DNA of 64,000 bases from contig NZ_CP027858.1 in NCBI RefSeq assembly GCF_005519465.1, positions 4,092,001 to 4,156,000 of the forward strand. Direction: 5' to 3'. Origin of the DNA: Streptomyces clavuligerus (GTDB lineage: Bacteria > Actinomycetota > Actinomycetes > Streptomycetales > Streptomycetaceae). Below the pieces are notes generated by a model. The model was given only the letters and a program-made list of their open reading frames with translations. It did not search any database and was not told the origin of the DNA. Both the position numbers and the translations under genes were made by a program. This document shows, piece by piece, positions 9,232 through 17,597 of the stretch (position 1 is the stretch's first letter; each line of letters begins with the position of its first letter).

Positions 9232-9747
9232 TCAGCCGTTCTCGGGTGCGGTCGGGTCCACGGCGCGGACCCCGAAGTGGTCGAGCATCGCCGTACAGGA
9301 GCGGCAGGGCGGCGCATAGCTGCCGTGCAGCGGGTCGCCGTCCTCCCGGATCCTGCGGGCCGTCAGCCGGGCCTGCTTCAGTGAGCGTTTGGCCTCGCTG
9401 GGGGAGAGGGGGCGGCGCCGGGCCCGTTTGGAGCGCTCGGTCTCGGCGGTGGCGAGATGCCGGGAGAGCAGGATCGCCTCGGCGCAGCGCCCGGTGAAGC
9501 GTTCCCGCTGCCCGCTGGGCAGGGTGTCGAGGAAGTCCTGCACCAGCGGGTGCAGAACCGGTGGCTGATCGCCCTTGCCCGCCGTGGACTTCAGCGTCTC
9601 CCCCCGGACGAGGAGCGCCGCGGCCACGGCGGGCAGTATGCCGTCGCGGCGGTGGCTGAGAGCGGGCGGACGGACCTCCCCGGTGGCACTCCAACTCAGC
9701 CGGGGGTCCCCCGCTGTCGCCGGACTGTCTGGTCGCGCTGTGTGCAT
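9232..9747 (-). CDS. YwqJ-type putative deaminase
   Basis: This 171-residue protein ends in a deaminase-fold domain of the YwqJ type. GRCAE (Cys88, Glu90) supplies the first zinc ligand and the catalytic Glu, and PPCRSC (Cys148, Cys151) the other two ligands, followed by the typical LDHFGV. Family members act as toxin tips in secreted polymorphic toxins. Here no signal peptide, WXG or long delivery region is visible: the first 60 residues are polar linker. The ATG at 9747 has GGAGG 13 bases upstream; longer in-frame starts to 9834 exist. It is the first gene of a two-gene operon with the SUKH-3-like protein and is divergent from the nuclease/SUKH gene at 10000. Confidence 0.78.
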   Translation of the reverse strand: MHTARPDSPATAGDPRLSWSATGEVRPPALSHRRDGILPAVAAALLVRGETLKSTAGKGDQPPVLHPLVQDFLDTLPSGQRERFTGRCAEAILLSRHLATAETERSKRARRRPLSPSEAKRSLKQARLTARRIREDGDPLHGSYAPPCRSCTAMLDHFGVRAVDPTAPENG

Positions 9748-9999
9748 GGTGTTGTCGTTTCCTCCCCGCACTCCCCCGAAGTGAAGGAACAGCGTGCCAA
9801 ATGCGACGCTCCGTGGGGAAGCTGGGTCGATCAAGCGTGCGGGTCCGTGGGCGTTCGGTCACCCGCTTGTGACAGTTCGTGACGTTTCTGCCGGTGCTGT
9901 ACGGGGTGGCCGGATGTGCGCTGGCGGAGCCCGGGGAAGGTGTGGTTCCACCGCTTAGGCTGTCCGGGACAGTCAGCAGCCAGCAGGGGGCAGATCGCC

Positions 10000-11052
10000 A
10001 TGACGACAGATCGGCAGGGGCTGGGGGGCCCGCCCGGTGCCGGGACCCAGGGAGCGCCGGGCGCGGCCCCGGCCGGTGCCGCCGGGCCGGGTGCGCCCGG
10101 CGCGCCCAACGCGGTCTACGCCGGTCAGCTCGTCCGTTTCCCCGACCCCGTACGGGCCTCCCGCCATCCCCGGGGCGTCCGGGTGGACGCCGACGGCTAC
10201 CCCGACTTCTCCCCGTACGCGCGCGCGGCGGCCGAAGTGGCCGAGCCCCCGGCGGGCTTCGGCGTCGACGAGCTGCGGCTCACGGACTACGTCTCCGCGA
10301 ACGCCGCGCTGCACGCGAGCGGGCATCCGCTGTGGAACACGCTCCCGGCCGTCGCGACCCCGCACGGCTGGACCTGGCACCACGTCCGCGGCACCCGTCG
10401 GCTCGAACTGATCCCTGTCGAGGTCAAGGCGCTGCTGAGGCACCACGGCGGGCTGGCGACCGCCGCCGTCGACCACGACAAGCGCGGCACCCGCCCGCTC
10501 CAGGAGACCCGGCCCGCGCACTTCAGGCTGCCGAAGGGGACGCTCGCCGTCACCGAGCAGCAGATCGCCGGTGTCGAGGAGGACCTGGGCTTCCGGCTGC
10601 CGGGTGCCTACCGCACCTTCCTCAAGGCCGCGGGCGGCGCGGCACCGGCCGGGGTGGCGCTCGACGCGGAGCTGGGCCTCCTCGTCGACCAGCCCTTCCT
10701 GACCGTGCGGGACGAGGCGTCCCTCAACGACCTCGTGTATGTCAACAAATGTCTGCGCGACCATCTGACCAAGGACTATCTGGGCGTCGGATTCGTCCAG
10801 GGCGGTCTGCTCGCGGTCAAGGCGCGGGGGACGGCGACCGGGTCGGTCTGGTTCTGCGCGCACGACGACGCCCGGGACCGCGACGGACTCCCGGTCCAGG
10901 AGCGGATGGAACGGCTGCTGCTGCCGTGCGGCGACGACTTCGACGCCTTTCTGAAGCGGCTCGCGGGCAGCCCGCCCGAGCTGGAGAACGTGGCGAAGCT
11001 GATGGTGGACGGCGGCTTCGCGCGCGCGGTACCCGTCCCGGACGAGGGGTGA
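10000..11052 (+). CDS. WHH-type HNH/ENDO VII nuclease fused to SMI1/KNR4 (SUKH) domain
   Basis: This 350-residue protein has three parts. Residues 1-40 are a Gly/Ala/Pro-rich tail with no signal peptide. Residues about 40-160 resemble WHH nuclease toxins: GYPDFSPYA, then GHPLWNTLP, TPHGWTWHHV (Trp126, His127, His128), RRLELIPVEV and RHHGG (His148-149). Residues about 185-330 are a SUKH-1 domain (IAGVEEDLGFRLPGAYRTFLKAAGG ... VWFCAHDD). The position where many family members have His before the last motif reads Lys (VEVK), so activity is uncertain. The ATG at 10000 has GGGGG about 12 bases upstream. The next gene starts 7 nt after the stop, so they form an operon. Nuclease and immunity-type domains in one chain suggest a self-restrained or regulatory role; that is inference. 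Confidence 0.75.
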   Translation: MTTDRQGLGGPPGAGTQGAPGAAPAGAAGPGAPGAPNAVYAGQLVRFPDPVRASRHPRGVRVDADGYPDFSPYARAAAEVAEPPAGFGVDELRLTDYVSANAALHASGHPLWNTLPAVATPHGWTWHHVRGTRRLELIPVEVKALLRHHGGLATAAVDHDKRGTRPLQETRPAHFRLPKGTLAVTEQQIAGVEEDLGFRLPGAYRTFLKAAGGAAPAGVALDAELGLLVDQPFLTVRDEASLNDLVYVNKCLRDHLTKDYLGVGFVQGGLLAVKARGTATGSVWFCAHDDARDRDGLPVQERMERLLLPCGDDFDAFLKRLAGSPPELENVAKLMVDGGFARAVPVPDEG

Positions 11053-11059
11053 CGCTCCG

Positions 11060-13603
11060 ATGGTGACGTTCGCGCAGGCGCAGGAGCGCGCCGACGAGTG
11101 GGTCAACGGCGATGTGCCGCCGTACCAGCAGCGCGAGGTGCGGGTACGGGAGTTCGAGCTGGGCTTCGTGGTCTGGGCCGAGGACCGCGAGGGCGGGGGG
11201 CGCGCCGACGGCGGCGGGCAGCGGCTCGTCATCGCCCGGGACAGCGGCGAGGCGACGCTGTGGCCGGGGCTGCCGGTGGGCGAGGTGATCCGGCGGTACG
11301 AGGAGGAGTACGGCGTACGGGACGCCGCCCCGGCCGCCGTGCCGGAGCAGCAGCGGCGGATCGACCAGCATCAGACGTCGTTCCTGCTGAGCCCGCCGGA
11401 GTGGCTGGAGGACGAGGGCGAGGACGAGGGCGGGACGACGGCGGCCGGGCGGGACGACGCCACGGGCCCGGGTGGCGGGGCGCGGGCGGACACCCCCGGC
11501 TCCGGTACCGGACCGGGTACTGCGTCCGGTGGGGCTGGTGGGACTGGTGAGGCTCCCGTGTCCGGGGGGACCGGCAGTGCTTCGGCTCCCGGTACGGCTT
11601 CGGTCTCCGTCCCCGGGTCCGGCCCGACCGGCGCGTGGGCGGGCGGGCCGACGGCGGCCAACGCGTCGCAGGCGGGCGGCCGTTCGCTCGGCGGCGACGG
11701 GGCATGGGACGACTCCTCGGGGACGGGTGCCGCCGCGGCGGGTTCCGCGACCCCGACGCGCTGGACGGATGTGAACGCCGACGGCGGCACGGACGACGCC
11801 TCCGTGCCGCTGCCGGACACCGTGTACTCGGCGCCGGTCCGCCGGAGCGGGGCGGAGACCGCGGCGGCGGAAGCGGACGCCGAGGCTCCGACGGCGCTGA
11901 TCCCCGGGGGCAGCCAGCTGCCGCCGACGGTGCGGGAGTCGCGGGAGAAGGTGCTCCGCGCGGCGGGCATCGGGGCGCCCGGCCGGGACGGGCGGCCGAC
12001 GGGCGACGGACGACAGGAGAAGGCGAACGGGGAGCTGCGCGGGAAGGGGAGCGAGAGGGAGAGCGGGGAGCGGCCGGAGGCGCCCGTCGGGGACGCCGGT
12101 TCGCTTTCCGCCCCGGGTTCCGCTTCAGGTTCCGTTTCGGCTTCCGGTGCCACGCCCCCTCCGCCGTCGGCGCGGCCCGCCGCGTCCGCTGTGCCCGCAG
12201 GGCCCGGGGGGCCGGGCGCGCCCGCGAGCGGCTACCGGCCCACGCAGCAGAACCCCCAGCTCCCGCCCGAGCAGGGGAAGACCCCGCCGCCCGGTCCGCC
12301 CCCGGCGGTCGGTACGCCTGCGGACGGGGTGCATCACGCGGCGACGGTGCTGTCCGAGCCGGGCCGTCTCGGCGGTACGGGTGCGGGCGGTGCGGGTGCG
12401 GGGCCGCTGCCGCCCGTGTCGCCGCCCGCGCCCCCCGGTCCGCCCGGTTCGCCTCCGGTGGTGGGCACGCCCCCGGGCGGGGTGCACCATGCGGCGACGG
12501 TGCTGTCCGAGCCGGGCCGTCTGGGCGGTACGGGTGCGGGGGGTGCGGGTGCGGGGCCGCTGCCGCCCGTGTCGCCCCCCGGGCCGCCCGGCCCCGCCGC
12601 GTACGGATATCCGCTGCGGCCCACCGGTGTACCCACCGTCGGCCCCGGGTACCAGGCCGTCCTGCGCTACCGCGCGCCCGACGGCTCCGAGGCCCGGCTC
12701 ATCCGCCGCTCCGCGCCGGGCACCCCGCACCCGGAGTGGCAGCTCCTGTACGAGCTGCGCGCCCTCGGCGTGCCGCCGCACCAGGTGCTGGAGCTGCACA
12801 CCGAGCTGGAGTCGTGCAGGCTGCCCGGCGGCTACTGCGCCCGGATGATCGCCGAGAGCTGGCCCCAGGCCCGGATCACCAGCATCGCCCCCTACGGCAC
12901 GGACCATGCCGCACGACAGCAGGGAATGAGCCAACTTCTCACTCATCAGGGGGAGTTGCACCAGGTAGCCGACGGCCCGGCGCGCCCCGCCCCGGCACGG
13001 GCGCCGCTGCCGCAGTTGCCGCCCGCCCCGCCGGTGCCGCCGCAGGCGCTGGCGCAGGAGCTGGCCGCCGCGTTCGGACCGCAGGGCATCTGCCGGTTCG
13101 ACCAGCGGGCCGTCTCCCGCCAGGGGGTGCCCGAGGCCGTGTCGGCGACGCTGGCGTGGGCGGGCCTCCCGGCCGATTTCAATCCGTTCTTCTGGGCGCA
13201 GCCCGCGCACCCCGTCGTCCTGACCCTCGCCGAACTGGCCGCCCAGCGCCAGGTGCGGTCCGCGTCCGACGCGGCCTCGTACCTGGTGGTGGGGAATGAT
13301 TTCGGCCGCCAGATCTGTGTCCAGTACGGCACCGCGCACATCGTCGCCGTACCGCTGGAGGCCGGTCCGGACGGGGCGCCCGCGCAGCCGCAGTTCGTGA
13401 ACAGCGGGCTGCCCGAGTTCGTCCGCTGTATGGCGATGCTGGGCCGGATGTGGCGGTTCCGCTACGGGCTCACACCGGAGCAGGCGGGGCGCTGGACGGT
13501 CGATTTCCAGGCGCATTTGACGGCGCTCGATCCGGCCGCGCTCTCCTCACCGGAGAACTGGTGGTCGGTTCTGCTCGAACAGATGTGGGACGGGCTGCTC
13601 TAG
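11060..13603 (+). CDS. Imm35-like / XOO_2897-like deaminase / SUKH-4 multidomain protein
   Basis: This is an 847-residue protein. Residues 1-85 resemble Imm35/YrhB-type proteins (FAQAQERADEWVNG ... LVIARDSGEATLWPGLPVGE). Residues about 100-525 are a Gly/Pro/Ala-rich disordered region with two tandem 51-residue units (417-467, 468-518). Residues about 530-640 form a deaminase-like domain: HPEW (His557, Glu559), then ELESC (Cys586) and GGYC (Cys593), as in XOO_2897-like deaminases. Residues about 655-847 look like SUKH-4 (FVNSGLPEFVRCMAML ... ENWWSVLLEQMWDGLL). No export signal is seen. The ATG at 11060 lies 7 nt after the preceding gene. Whether it is a toxin, an antitoxin or a nucleotide-editing defence protein cannot be told from sequence. 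Confidence 0.75.
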   Translation: MVTFAQAQERADEWVNGDVPPYQQREVRVREFELGFVVWAEDREGGGRADGGGQRLVIARDSGEATLWPGLPVGEVIRRYEEEYGVRDAAPAAVPEQQRRIDQHQTSFLLSPPEWLEDEGEDEGGTTAAGRDDATGPGGGARADTPGSGTGPGTASGGAGGTGEAPVSGGTGSASAPGTASVSVPGSGPTGAWAGGPTAANASQAGGRSLGGDGAWDDSSGTGAAAAGSATPTRWTDVNADGGTDDASVPLPDTVYSAPVRRSGAETAAAEADAEAPTALIPGGSQLPPTVRESREKVLRAAGIGAPGRDGRPTGDGRQEKANGELRGKGSERESGERPEAPVGDAGSLSAPGSASGSVSASGATPPPPSARPAASAVPAGPGGPGAPASGYRPTQQNPQLPPEQGKTPPPGPPPAVGTPADGVHHAATVLSEPGRLGGTGAGGAGAGPLPPVSPPAPPGPPGSPPVVGTPPGGVHHAATVLSEPGRLGGTGAGGAGAGPLPPVSPPGPPGPAAYGYPLRPTGVPTVGPGYQAVLRYRAPDGSEARLIRRSAPGTPHPEWQLLYELRALGVPPHQVLELHTELESCRLPGGYCARMIAESWPQARITSIAPYGTDHAARQQGMSQLLTHQGELHQVADGPARPAPARAPLPQLPPAPPVPPQALAQELAAAFGPQGICRFDQRAVSRQGVPEAVSATLAWAGLPADFNPFFWAQPAHPVVLTLAELAAQRQVRSASDAASYLVVGNDFGRQICVQYGTAHIVAVPLEAGPDGAPAQPQFVNSGLPEFVRCMAMLGRMWRFRYGLTPEQAGRWTVDFQAHLTALDPAALSSPENWWSVLLEQMWDGLL
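12308..12613 (+). repeat. Two in-frame 153-bp tandem repeats inside the multidomain gene
   Basis: Units 12308-12460 and 12461-12613 are offset by exactly 153 bp and nearly identical in the stretch encoding GVHHAATVLSEPGRLGGTGA followed by GPLPPVSPP. They keep the reading frame. The high identity suggests a recent duplication or gene conversion. Confidence 0.9.
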
Positions 13604-13912
13604 GCCGAACCCGTCTGCCGCACGGTTCCGGTGCGGTTGGGGGTGGATGTCCGCACGGCCGACGGGCCGGGGAGCCCCGTTCTCCCCGGTCCACAGGCTG
13701 TGACGTACGGGGCATACGGGTCGTCCGTGTCTGGGCGTGATTCTTTCGCCGAGGAGGATGGTGTGGCGTTAGGAGTGTTTGCTTTAGATCCGAGAGGATA
13801 TGAGCACAATCGCGTAATGCGCTGCCGCCGGGGCCACCGGGGCGGAGCCGCCGACCGGGATCGAGCCCGGACCACCGAGGTCCGGACAGCACAGGACATG
13901 AGGGGCTGAGGG
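13604..13912. other. Intergenic region before coiled-coil gene
   Basis: This is 309 bases without a convincing gene. A locally AT-richer patch (about 13760-13815) is the likeliest promoter area for the plus-strand gene at 13913. No tRNA, repeat or strong terminator was found. Confidence 0.5.
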
Positions 13913-14800
13913 ATGAGCGCTGCATCCGTGTCGCCGCACGGTTTCACCGTCGTACGGCGTGGCTACCGCCCCGACGCGGCCGACGCCCGGGTCGGCGATC
14001 TGTCCCGGGAGCGGGACGCGGCGTGGGAGCGGGCCTCCCGGCTGACCGTGCTCGCGCAGGAGCTGGAGACGGAGGCCGAGCGGCTGCGCGAGGCCGTCGC
14101 CACGCTGGAGCAGCCGACGTACGAGACGCTCAGCGCCCGTGCCCGGCAGGTGCTCTCGCTGAGTGAGGAGGAGGCCGCCGAGGTGCGCTCCACGGCGCTC
14201 GCCGACGCGCAGGGCGCCCGGGAGGGCGCGCAGAACGCGGGGTGGCGGCTGGGCGAGGAGACCCGGGAGGCGGCCGAGGCGACGCGCGCGGCGGCCGACG
14301 CCCGTGCCGAGGAGACGCTGCTCGCGGCCAACACCGAGGCGGGCGAGCTGCTGGCGGCGGCGGGTGCCGAGGCGCAGGGCACCCGGTCGAAGGCGCTGGA
14401 CGACTGGCAGGAGACCCGGCAGCGGGCGGAGGCGCTGCTCGCGGAGCTGGAGGCGCAGCAGGCGGAGCGCTGGGAGTCCGAGGGCCGCGAACTGGCCGCC
14501 CGCGCCGCCGACCACGACGCCCGGCTCACGGAGCTGATCGACCGCGCGGAGGCGGTGCTCGACCAGGCGAAGCGGGGGCTGGCCGAGACGGAGGAGAGCG
14601 CCCGGCACGGCCAGGAGGACGCGGAGGCACAGGCGGCGGAGATCCTGGCGCAGGCCGGGCTGGAGGAGGAGCGCACGGTGCGCGAGACCGAGCGGGTGCT
14701 GCGGGAGCACGAGGAGTCCCGGGACGAGATCCACGGGCACATGGCGCACATCCGCAACAGCCTGGCGGCGCTGACGGGCCGCCCGGCGGCCGAGGACTGA
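13913..14800 (+). CDS. Long coiled-coil protein, DivIVA-like / annotated elsewhere as cellulose-binding protein
   Basis: This is a 295-residue protein. The N-terminus FTVVRRGYRPDAADARVGDL resembles the RGY-containing DivIVA-like start. From about residue 25 to 280 it is an almost unbroken Ala/Glu/Arg heptad coiled coil with no membrane segment. Streptomyces homologues are often labelled cellulose-binding, but the sequence itself points to a cytoskeletal or polar-scaffold type role similar to FilP/Scy/DivIVA proteins; that is inference. The ATG at 13913 follows a GAGGGG-type site. It is convergent with the exporter gene, with only 6 nt between stops. Confidence 0.75.
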   Translation: MSAASVSPHGFTVVRRGYRPDAADARVGDLSRERDAAWERASRLTVLAQELETEAERLREAVATLEQPTYETLSARARQVLSLSEEEAAEVRSTALADAQGAREGAQNAGWRLGEETREAAEATRAAADARAEETLLAANTEAGELLAAAGAEAQGTRSKALDDWQETRQRAEALLAELEAQQAERWESEGRELAARAADHDARLTELIDRAEAVLDQAKRGLAETEESARHGQEDAEAQAAEILAQAGLEEERTVRETERVLREHEESRDEIHGHMAHIRNSLAALTGRPAAED

Positions 14801-14806
14801 CTCCGC

Positions 14807-16468
14807 TCAGCCCTCCGTTCTCTCCCTCGGGCGCCCGTCGTCCGCTGTGCCCTCCGCGTTCTGTCCGGGGCCCGGTTCGTCGTCGATGACGGGGAAGTGC
14901 CGGGGGGCCAGCAGCAGGAGGGCGAGCAGCGCCAGCACCGCCGCGACCGCGCCGCCGACGAAGACATGGTCGACGGCCGCGTCCACGGCGCGCCGCAGCC
15001 CGTCGGCGGCCTCCTCGGAGAGCGAGTCGGAGTCCTCCAGGGTGCGGGAGACGGAGTCGAGGTCGCTCGTGCCGCCGAGCCGGGAGGCGAGGACCGCGTT
15101 CCCCACGGCGCCGAAGACGGCGGCGCCCACGCTCTGCCCGATCTGGCGGTAGAACAGCACGGACGCCGTCGTCACACCCCGCTCGTACCAGACGACGGTG
15201 GACTGCACGCCCACGATCAGCGGGAGCTGGAAGATGCCCAGGGCCGCGCCGAGGAGCAGCATCATCAGGGCGGGCTGCCAGGGCGAGGGCGGATAGGGCA
15301 GCAGCGGGAACGCGGCGAGCACCAGGGCCGCGCAGCCGACACCGATCATCGCGGTCTGCCGGAAGCCGATGCGGTTGTAGATCCGGTTGGACCAGGCGGC
15401 GGTCACCGGCCAGCTCAGCGTCATCACGGAGAGCACGAGCCCGGCGGCGATCGGGTCGAGCCCCATGACGGACTGCGCGTACGTCGGCAGGAAGACGGCG
15501 GGCGCGGTCATGAGGACGCCGAGTCCGCAGAGGGCGAGATTGACGGCGGCGATGGTGGGGCGCCGCCAGACCCAGCCCGGGAGCATGGGTTCGGCGGCCC
15601 GCCGCTCGATCAGCACCAGCGCCACGATCAGGACGGCGCCCGTGCCGAGCAGCGCGAGCGAGGGAGCCGAGAACCAGGACCAGGCGATTCCGCCCTGGAC
15701 GAGCGCGGCGAGCAGGGCGGTACCGGCGGCGAAGACGGTGAGCGCGCCGAGCCAGTCGATGGGCGCGCGCTCGGAACCGTCTGCCGTACGGCCGCCGAGG
15801 AAGCCCCGTATGCCGCGTGTTCCCCCCGCACCGGGGCCGTTCGCGTGCACGCCCGGGGCGGACTCCCGCAGCTGCCGGACGATCAGCCAGAGCGCCACCA
15901 GCCCCACCGGGACGTTGATCAGGAAGATCCACCGCCAGTCCGCGTACGTCGCCAGGACCCCGCCGACCGCCGGTCCGGTCACGGCGGACACACCCCACAC
16001 GATCGACAGCCGGGACTGGATGCGGGGACGTTCCTTCAAGGGGTAGAGATCGGACGCGATGGTGTGCACGGTCCCCTGGAGCGCGCCGCCGCCGAGCCCC
16101 TGGATGATCCGGAAGGCGATCAGCGACCCCATGTTCCAGGCCATCGCGCACAGCACGGAGCCGAGGAGGAAGAGGACGATGCCGAAGACGAGGACGGGTT
16201 TGCGTCCGACGGTGTCGCAGAGCTTCCCGTAGACGGGGAGCGAGACGGTGATCGCGAGCAGATACCCGGCGAAGAGCCAGGAGAAGATGGAGAACCCGCC
16301 GAGGTCGGCGACGATCGACGGGACGGAGGTGGAGAGAATGGTCCCGTCCAGCGCGACGAGCGCCATGCTCAGCATCAACGCGGCGACGACAGAGCCTCGT
16401 TGACCGGTCTCCCCCTGGGGTCCGGCGGGTCTGTGACCGGACGCCGACACCTGCGGATTCTCCCCCAC
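14807..16468 (-). CDS. MFS drug exporter, DHA2 (14-TM EmrB/QacA) family
   Basis: This 553-residue membrane transporter probably exports drugs or toxic metabolites with proton antiport. It has about 14 membrane segments. ALMLSMALVALDGTILSTSVP in broken form (ALVALDGTIL) is the DHA2 first helix with the conserved Asp. GKLCDTVGRKPVL is motif A after helix 2, and a motif-C-like VWGVSAVTGPAVGG lies in helix 5. The tail (about 520-553) is charged and cytoplasmic. The GTG at 16468 has AAAGGA seven bases upstream. No TetR or MarR regulator lies next to it, so control is not evident. The substrate is unknown. Confidence 0.9.
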   Translation of the reverse strand: MGENPQVSASGHRPAGPQGETGQRGSVVAALMLSMALVALDGTILSTSVPSIVADLGGFSIFSWLFAGYLLAITVSLPVYGKLCDTVGRKPVLVFGIVLFLLGSVLCAMAWNMGSLIAFRIIQGLGGGALQGTVHTIASDLYPLKERPRIQSRLSIVWGVSAVTGPAVGGVLATYADWRWIFLINVPVGLVALWLIVRQLRESAPGVHANGPGAGGTRGIRGFLGGRTADGSERAPIDWLGALTVFAAGTALLAALVQGGIAWSWFSAPSLALLGTGAVLIVALVLIERRAAEPMLPGWVWRRPTIAAVNLALCGLGVLMTAPAVFLPTYAQSVMGLDPIAAGLVLSVMTLSWPVTAAWSNRIYNRIGFRQTAMIGVGCAALVLAAFPLLPYPPSPWQPALMMLLLGAALGIFQLPLIVGVQSTVVWYERGVTTASVLFYRQIGQSVGAAVFGAVGNAVLASRLGGTSDLDSVSRTLEDSDSLSEEAADGLRRAVDAAVDHVFVGGAVAAVLALLALLLLAPRHFPVIDDEPGPGQNAEGTADDGRPRERTEG

Positions 16469-16571
16469 CGCAAAATCCTTTCGTCATACAGTCTGAAGGC
16501 CGGGGTCACTGTCTCACCCGGGGGTGGCTCTGCGGGAGGGCGCGATGCGTCGGCGCGGGGCCGCGCGGGGG

Positions 16572-16809
16572 TTCGTCGGCTTGCGCGTGAGGTTTTCCGT
16601 TGGGTGCGGGGTCCGTCCTCAAACGCCGGACAGGCTTGTTTTGCTCGGGTCACGCCGTCAGGTGCGGGATGTGGGGGCCTCCGGGCTCGACTCCTCAGGG
16701 CCGGCAGACCCAAGGGACGACGTCCAGGCGCGGGCGGTTCTCCGCCGGTCCCTTCCGGGGACGACCCTGCACTCCCCACCACGGGCAGACGGCCGCCCGG
16801 ATGCGGGGG
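16572..16809 (+). repeat. Left arm of a ~237-bp inverted repeat
   Basis: This segment is closely matched, in reverse complement, by 17282-17518. Shared landmarks include GTCCGTCCTCAAACGCCGGA, the block around 16678-16705 with CTCGACTCCTCAGGGCCGG, and CTTCCGGGGACGACCCTGCA. The CCTCAAACGCCGGAC core is a dispersed Streptomyces intergenic motif. The arms enclose a small membrane-protein gene. No transposase is present. Confidence 0.9.
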
Positions 16810-16939
16810 AGATCCCGAATTCACGCGGCCGTCCCTCTCATGTGGGAGGCCCCGACCTCGACGCAAGCCCTGGCGGACGGCAGCAAGCAGCCTCGCTCCC
16901 GCGTCGGCAGGCCACCGGGCTCAAGGAGAAGCCCGGCAG

Positions 16940-17155
16940 TCAGCGGCCCATCCGGCGTTGCTTGTCGAACCGAAGCAGCACCCGTATCAGACGCCACACT
17001 CCGGCCGTCGCTCCGAGCAGCGCGCCCCCCGTCAACACGCCCTGCCTCACTGAACCGGAGATGTCGAAGGACAGTGCGAGAGCCAGAGCACCGGCGAAAA
17101 CCGCCGCAGCCAGCGCGACGGCGGTCACCAGGGCGAAAACGATCTCCACCGTCAC
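16940..17155 (-). CDS. Small two-helix membrane protein inside the inverted-repeat cassette
   Basis: This is a 71-residue product with two hydrophobic helices (about 3-27 and 37-55) and a basic C-terminus RFDKQRRMGR. I do not recognise a family. The GTG at 17155 is preferred because AAAGGA lies five bases upstream; an ATG at 17194 would add 13 polar residues but has no ribosome site. It is the only likely gene between the two inverted-repeat arms. Base composition is slightly less GC-rich than its neighbours. Confidence 0.55.
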   Translation of the reverse strand: MTVEIVFALVTAVALAAAVFAGALALALSFDISGSVRQGVLTGGALLGATAGVWRLIRVLLRFDKQRRMGR

Positions 17156-17281
17156 TGCGTCCTTTTCCCACCGTGACTCACGTCCCATGTCCATGCCGCA
17201 AGTCTCACATCAGTGAATGACGAGTCCGTTCGGTAGAGCGTGTGGGCGTACTCAGATGTCCGCAAGGGCACTTGGAACACC

Positions 17282-17518
17282 TCCCCGCACCGAGTGGGCC
17301 GTCTCCCCGCGGTGGGGGGGTGCAGGGTCGTCCCCGGAAGGGACCGGCGGAGAACCGCCCGCGCCTGGACGTCGTCCCTTGGGTCTGCCGGCCCTGAGGA
17401 GTCGAGCCCGGAGGCCCCCACCCCCGCACCCGACGACCGACCCGAGCACAACAAGCCCGTCCGGCGTTTGAGGACGGACCCCGCGTCCAACGCAAGGCTC
17501 ACGCGTAAGCCGACGGAC
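17282..17518 (-). repeat. Right arm of the ~237-bp inverted repeat
   Basis: This is the reverse complement of 16572-16809 with scattered substitutions, mostly in the central GTTTTGCTCGGGTCACGCC versus GTTGTGCTCGGGTCGGTCG stretch. The inner ends face the small gene at 16940-17155. Confidence 0.9.
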
Positions 17519-17597
17519 CCCCCGGCCCACCCCCCAGGCGCGGCCCCGTCGTCGGGGGCCGGCCCCCGAACCCCCGCGCCTCAAACGCCGGCGAGGC
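17519..17597 (-). repeat. Dispersed palindromic intergenic repeat, copy 1
   Basis: Read on the minus strand, it contains TTGAGGCGCGGGGGTTCGGG followed by the palindrome GGGGGCCGGCCCCC. The same sequence occurs on the plus strand at about 37422-37456. It abuts the right inverted-repeat arm and the 3' end of the next gene. Confidence 0.75.

Noticed and set aside
13820..13895. tRNA-like stretch containing GGGATCGAGCCC
   Set aside because: No acceptor stem or anticodon arm could be formed around it.
14526..16487. Long minus-strand Arg/Pro-rich frame over the exporter gene
   Set aside because: It is a shadow of the DHA2 transporter in another frame; codon bias supports only the transporter frame.
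16821..17171. Longer minus-strand frame overlapping the small membrane-protein gene
   Set aside because: Its composition is Arg/Gly-rich frame shadow, with no plausible start and no hydrophobic or domain pattern.
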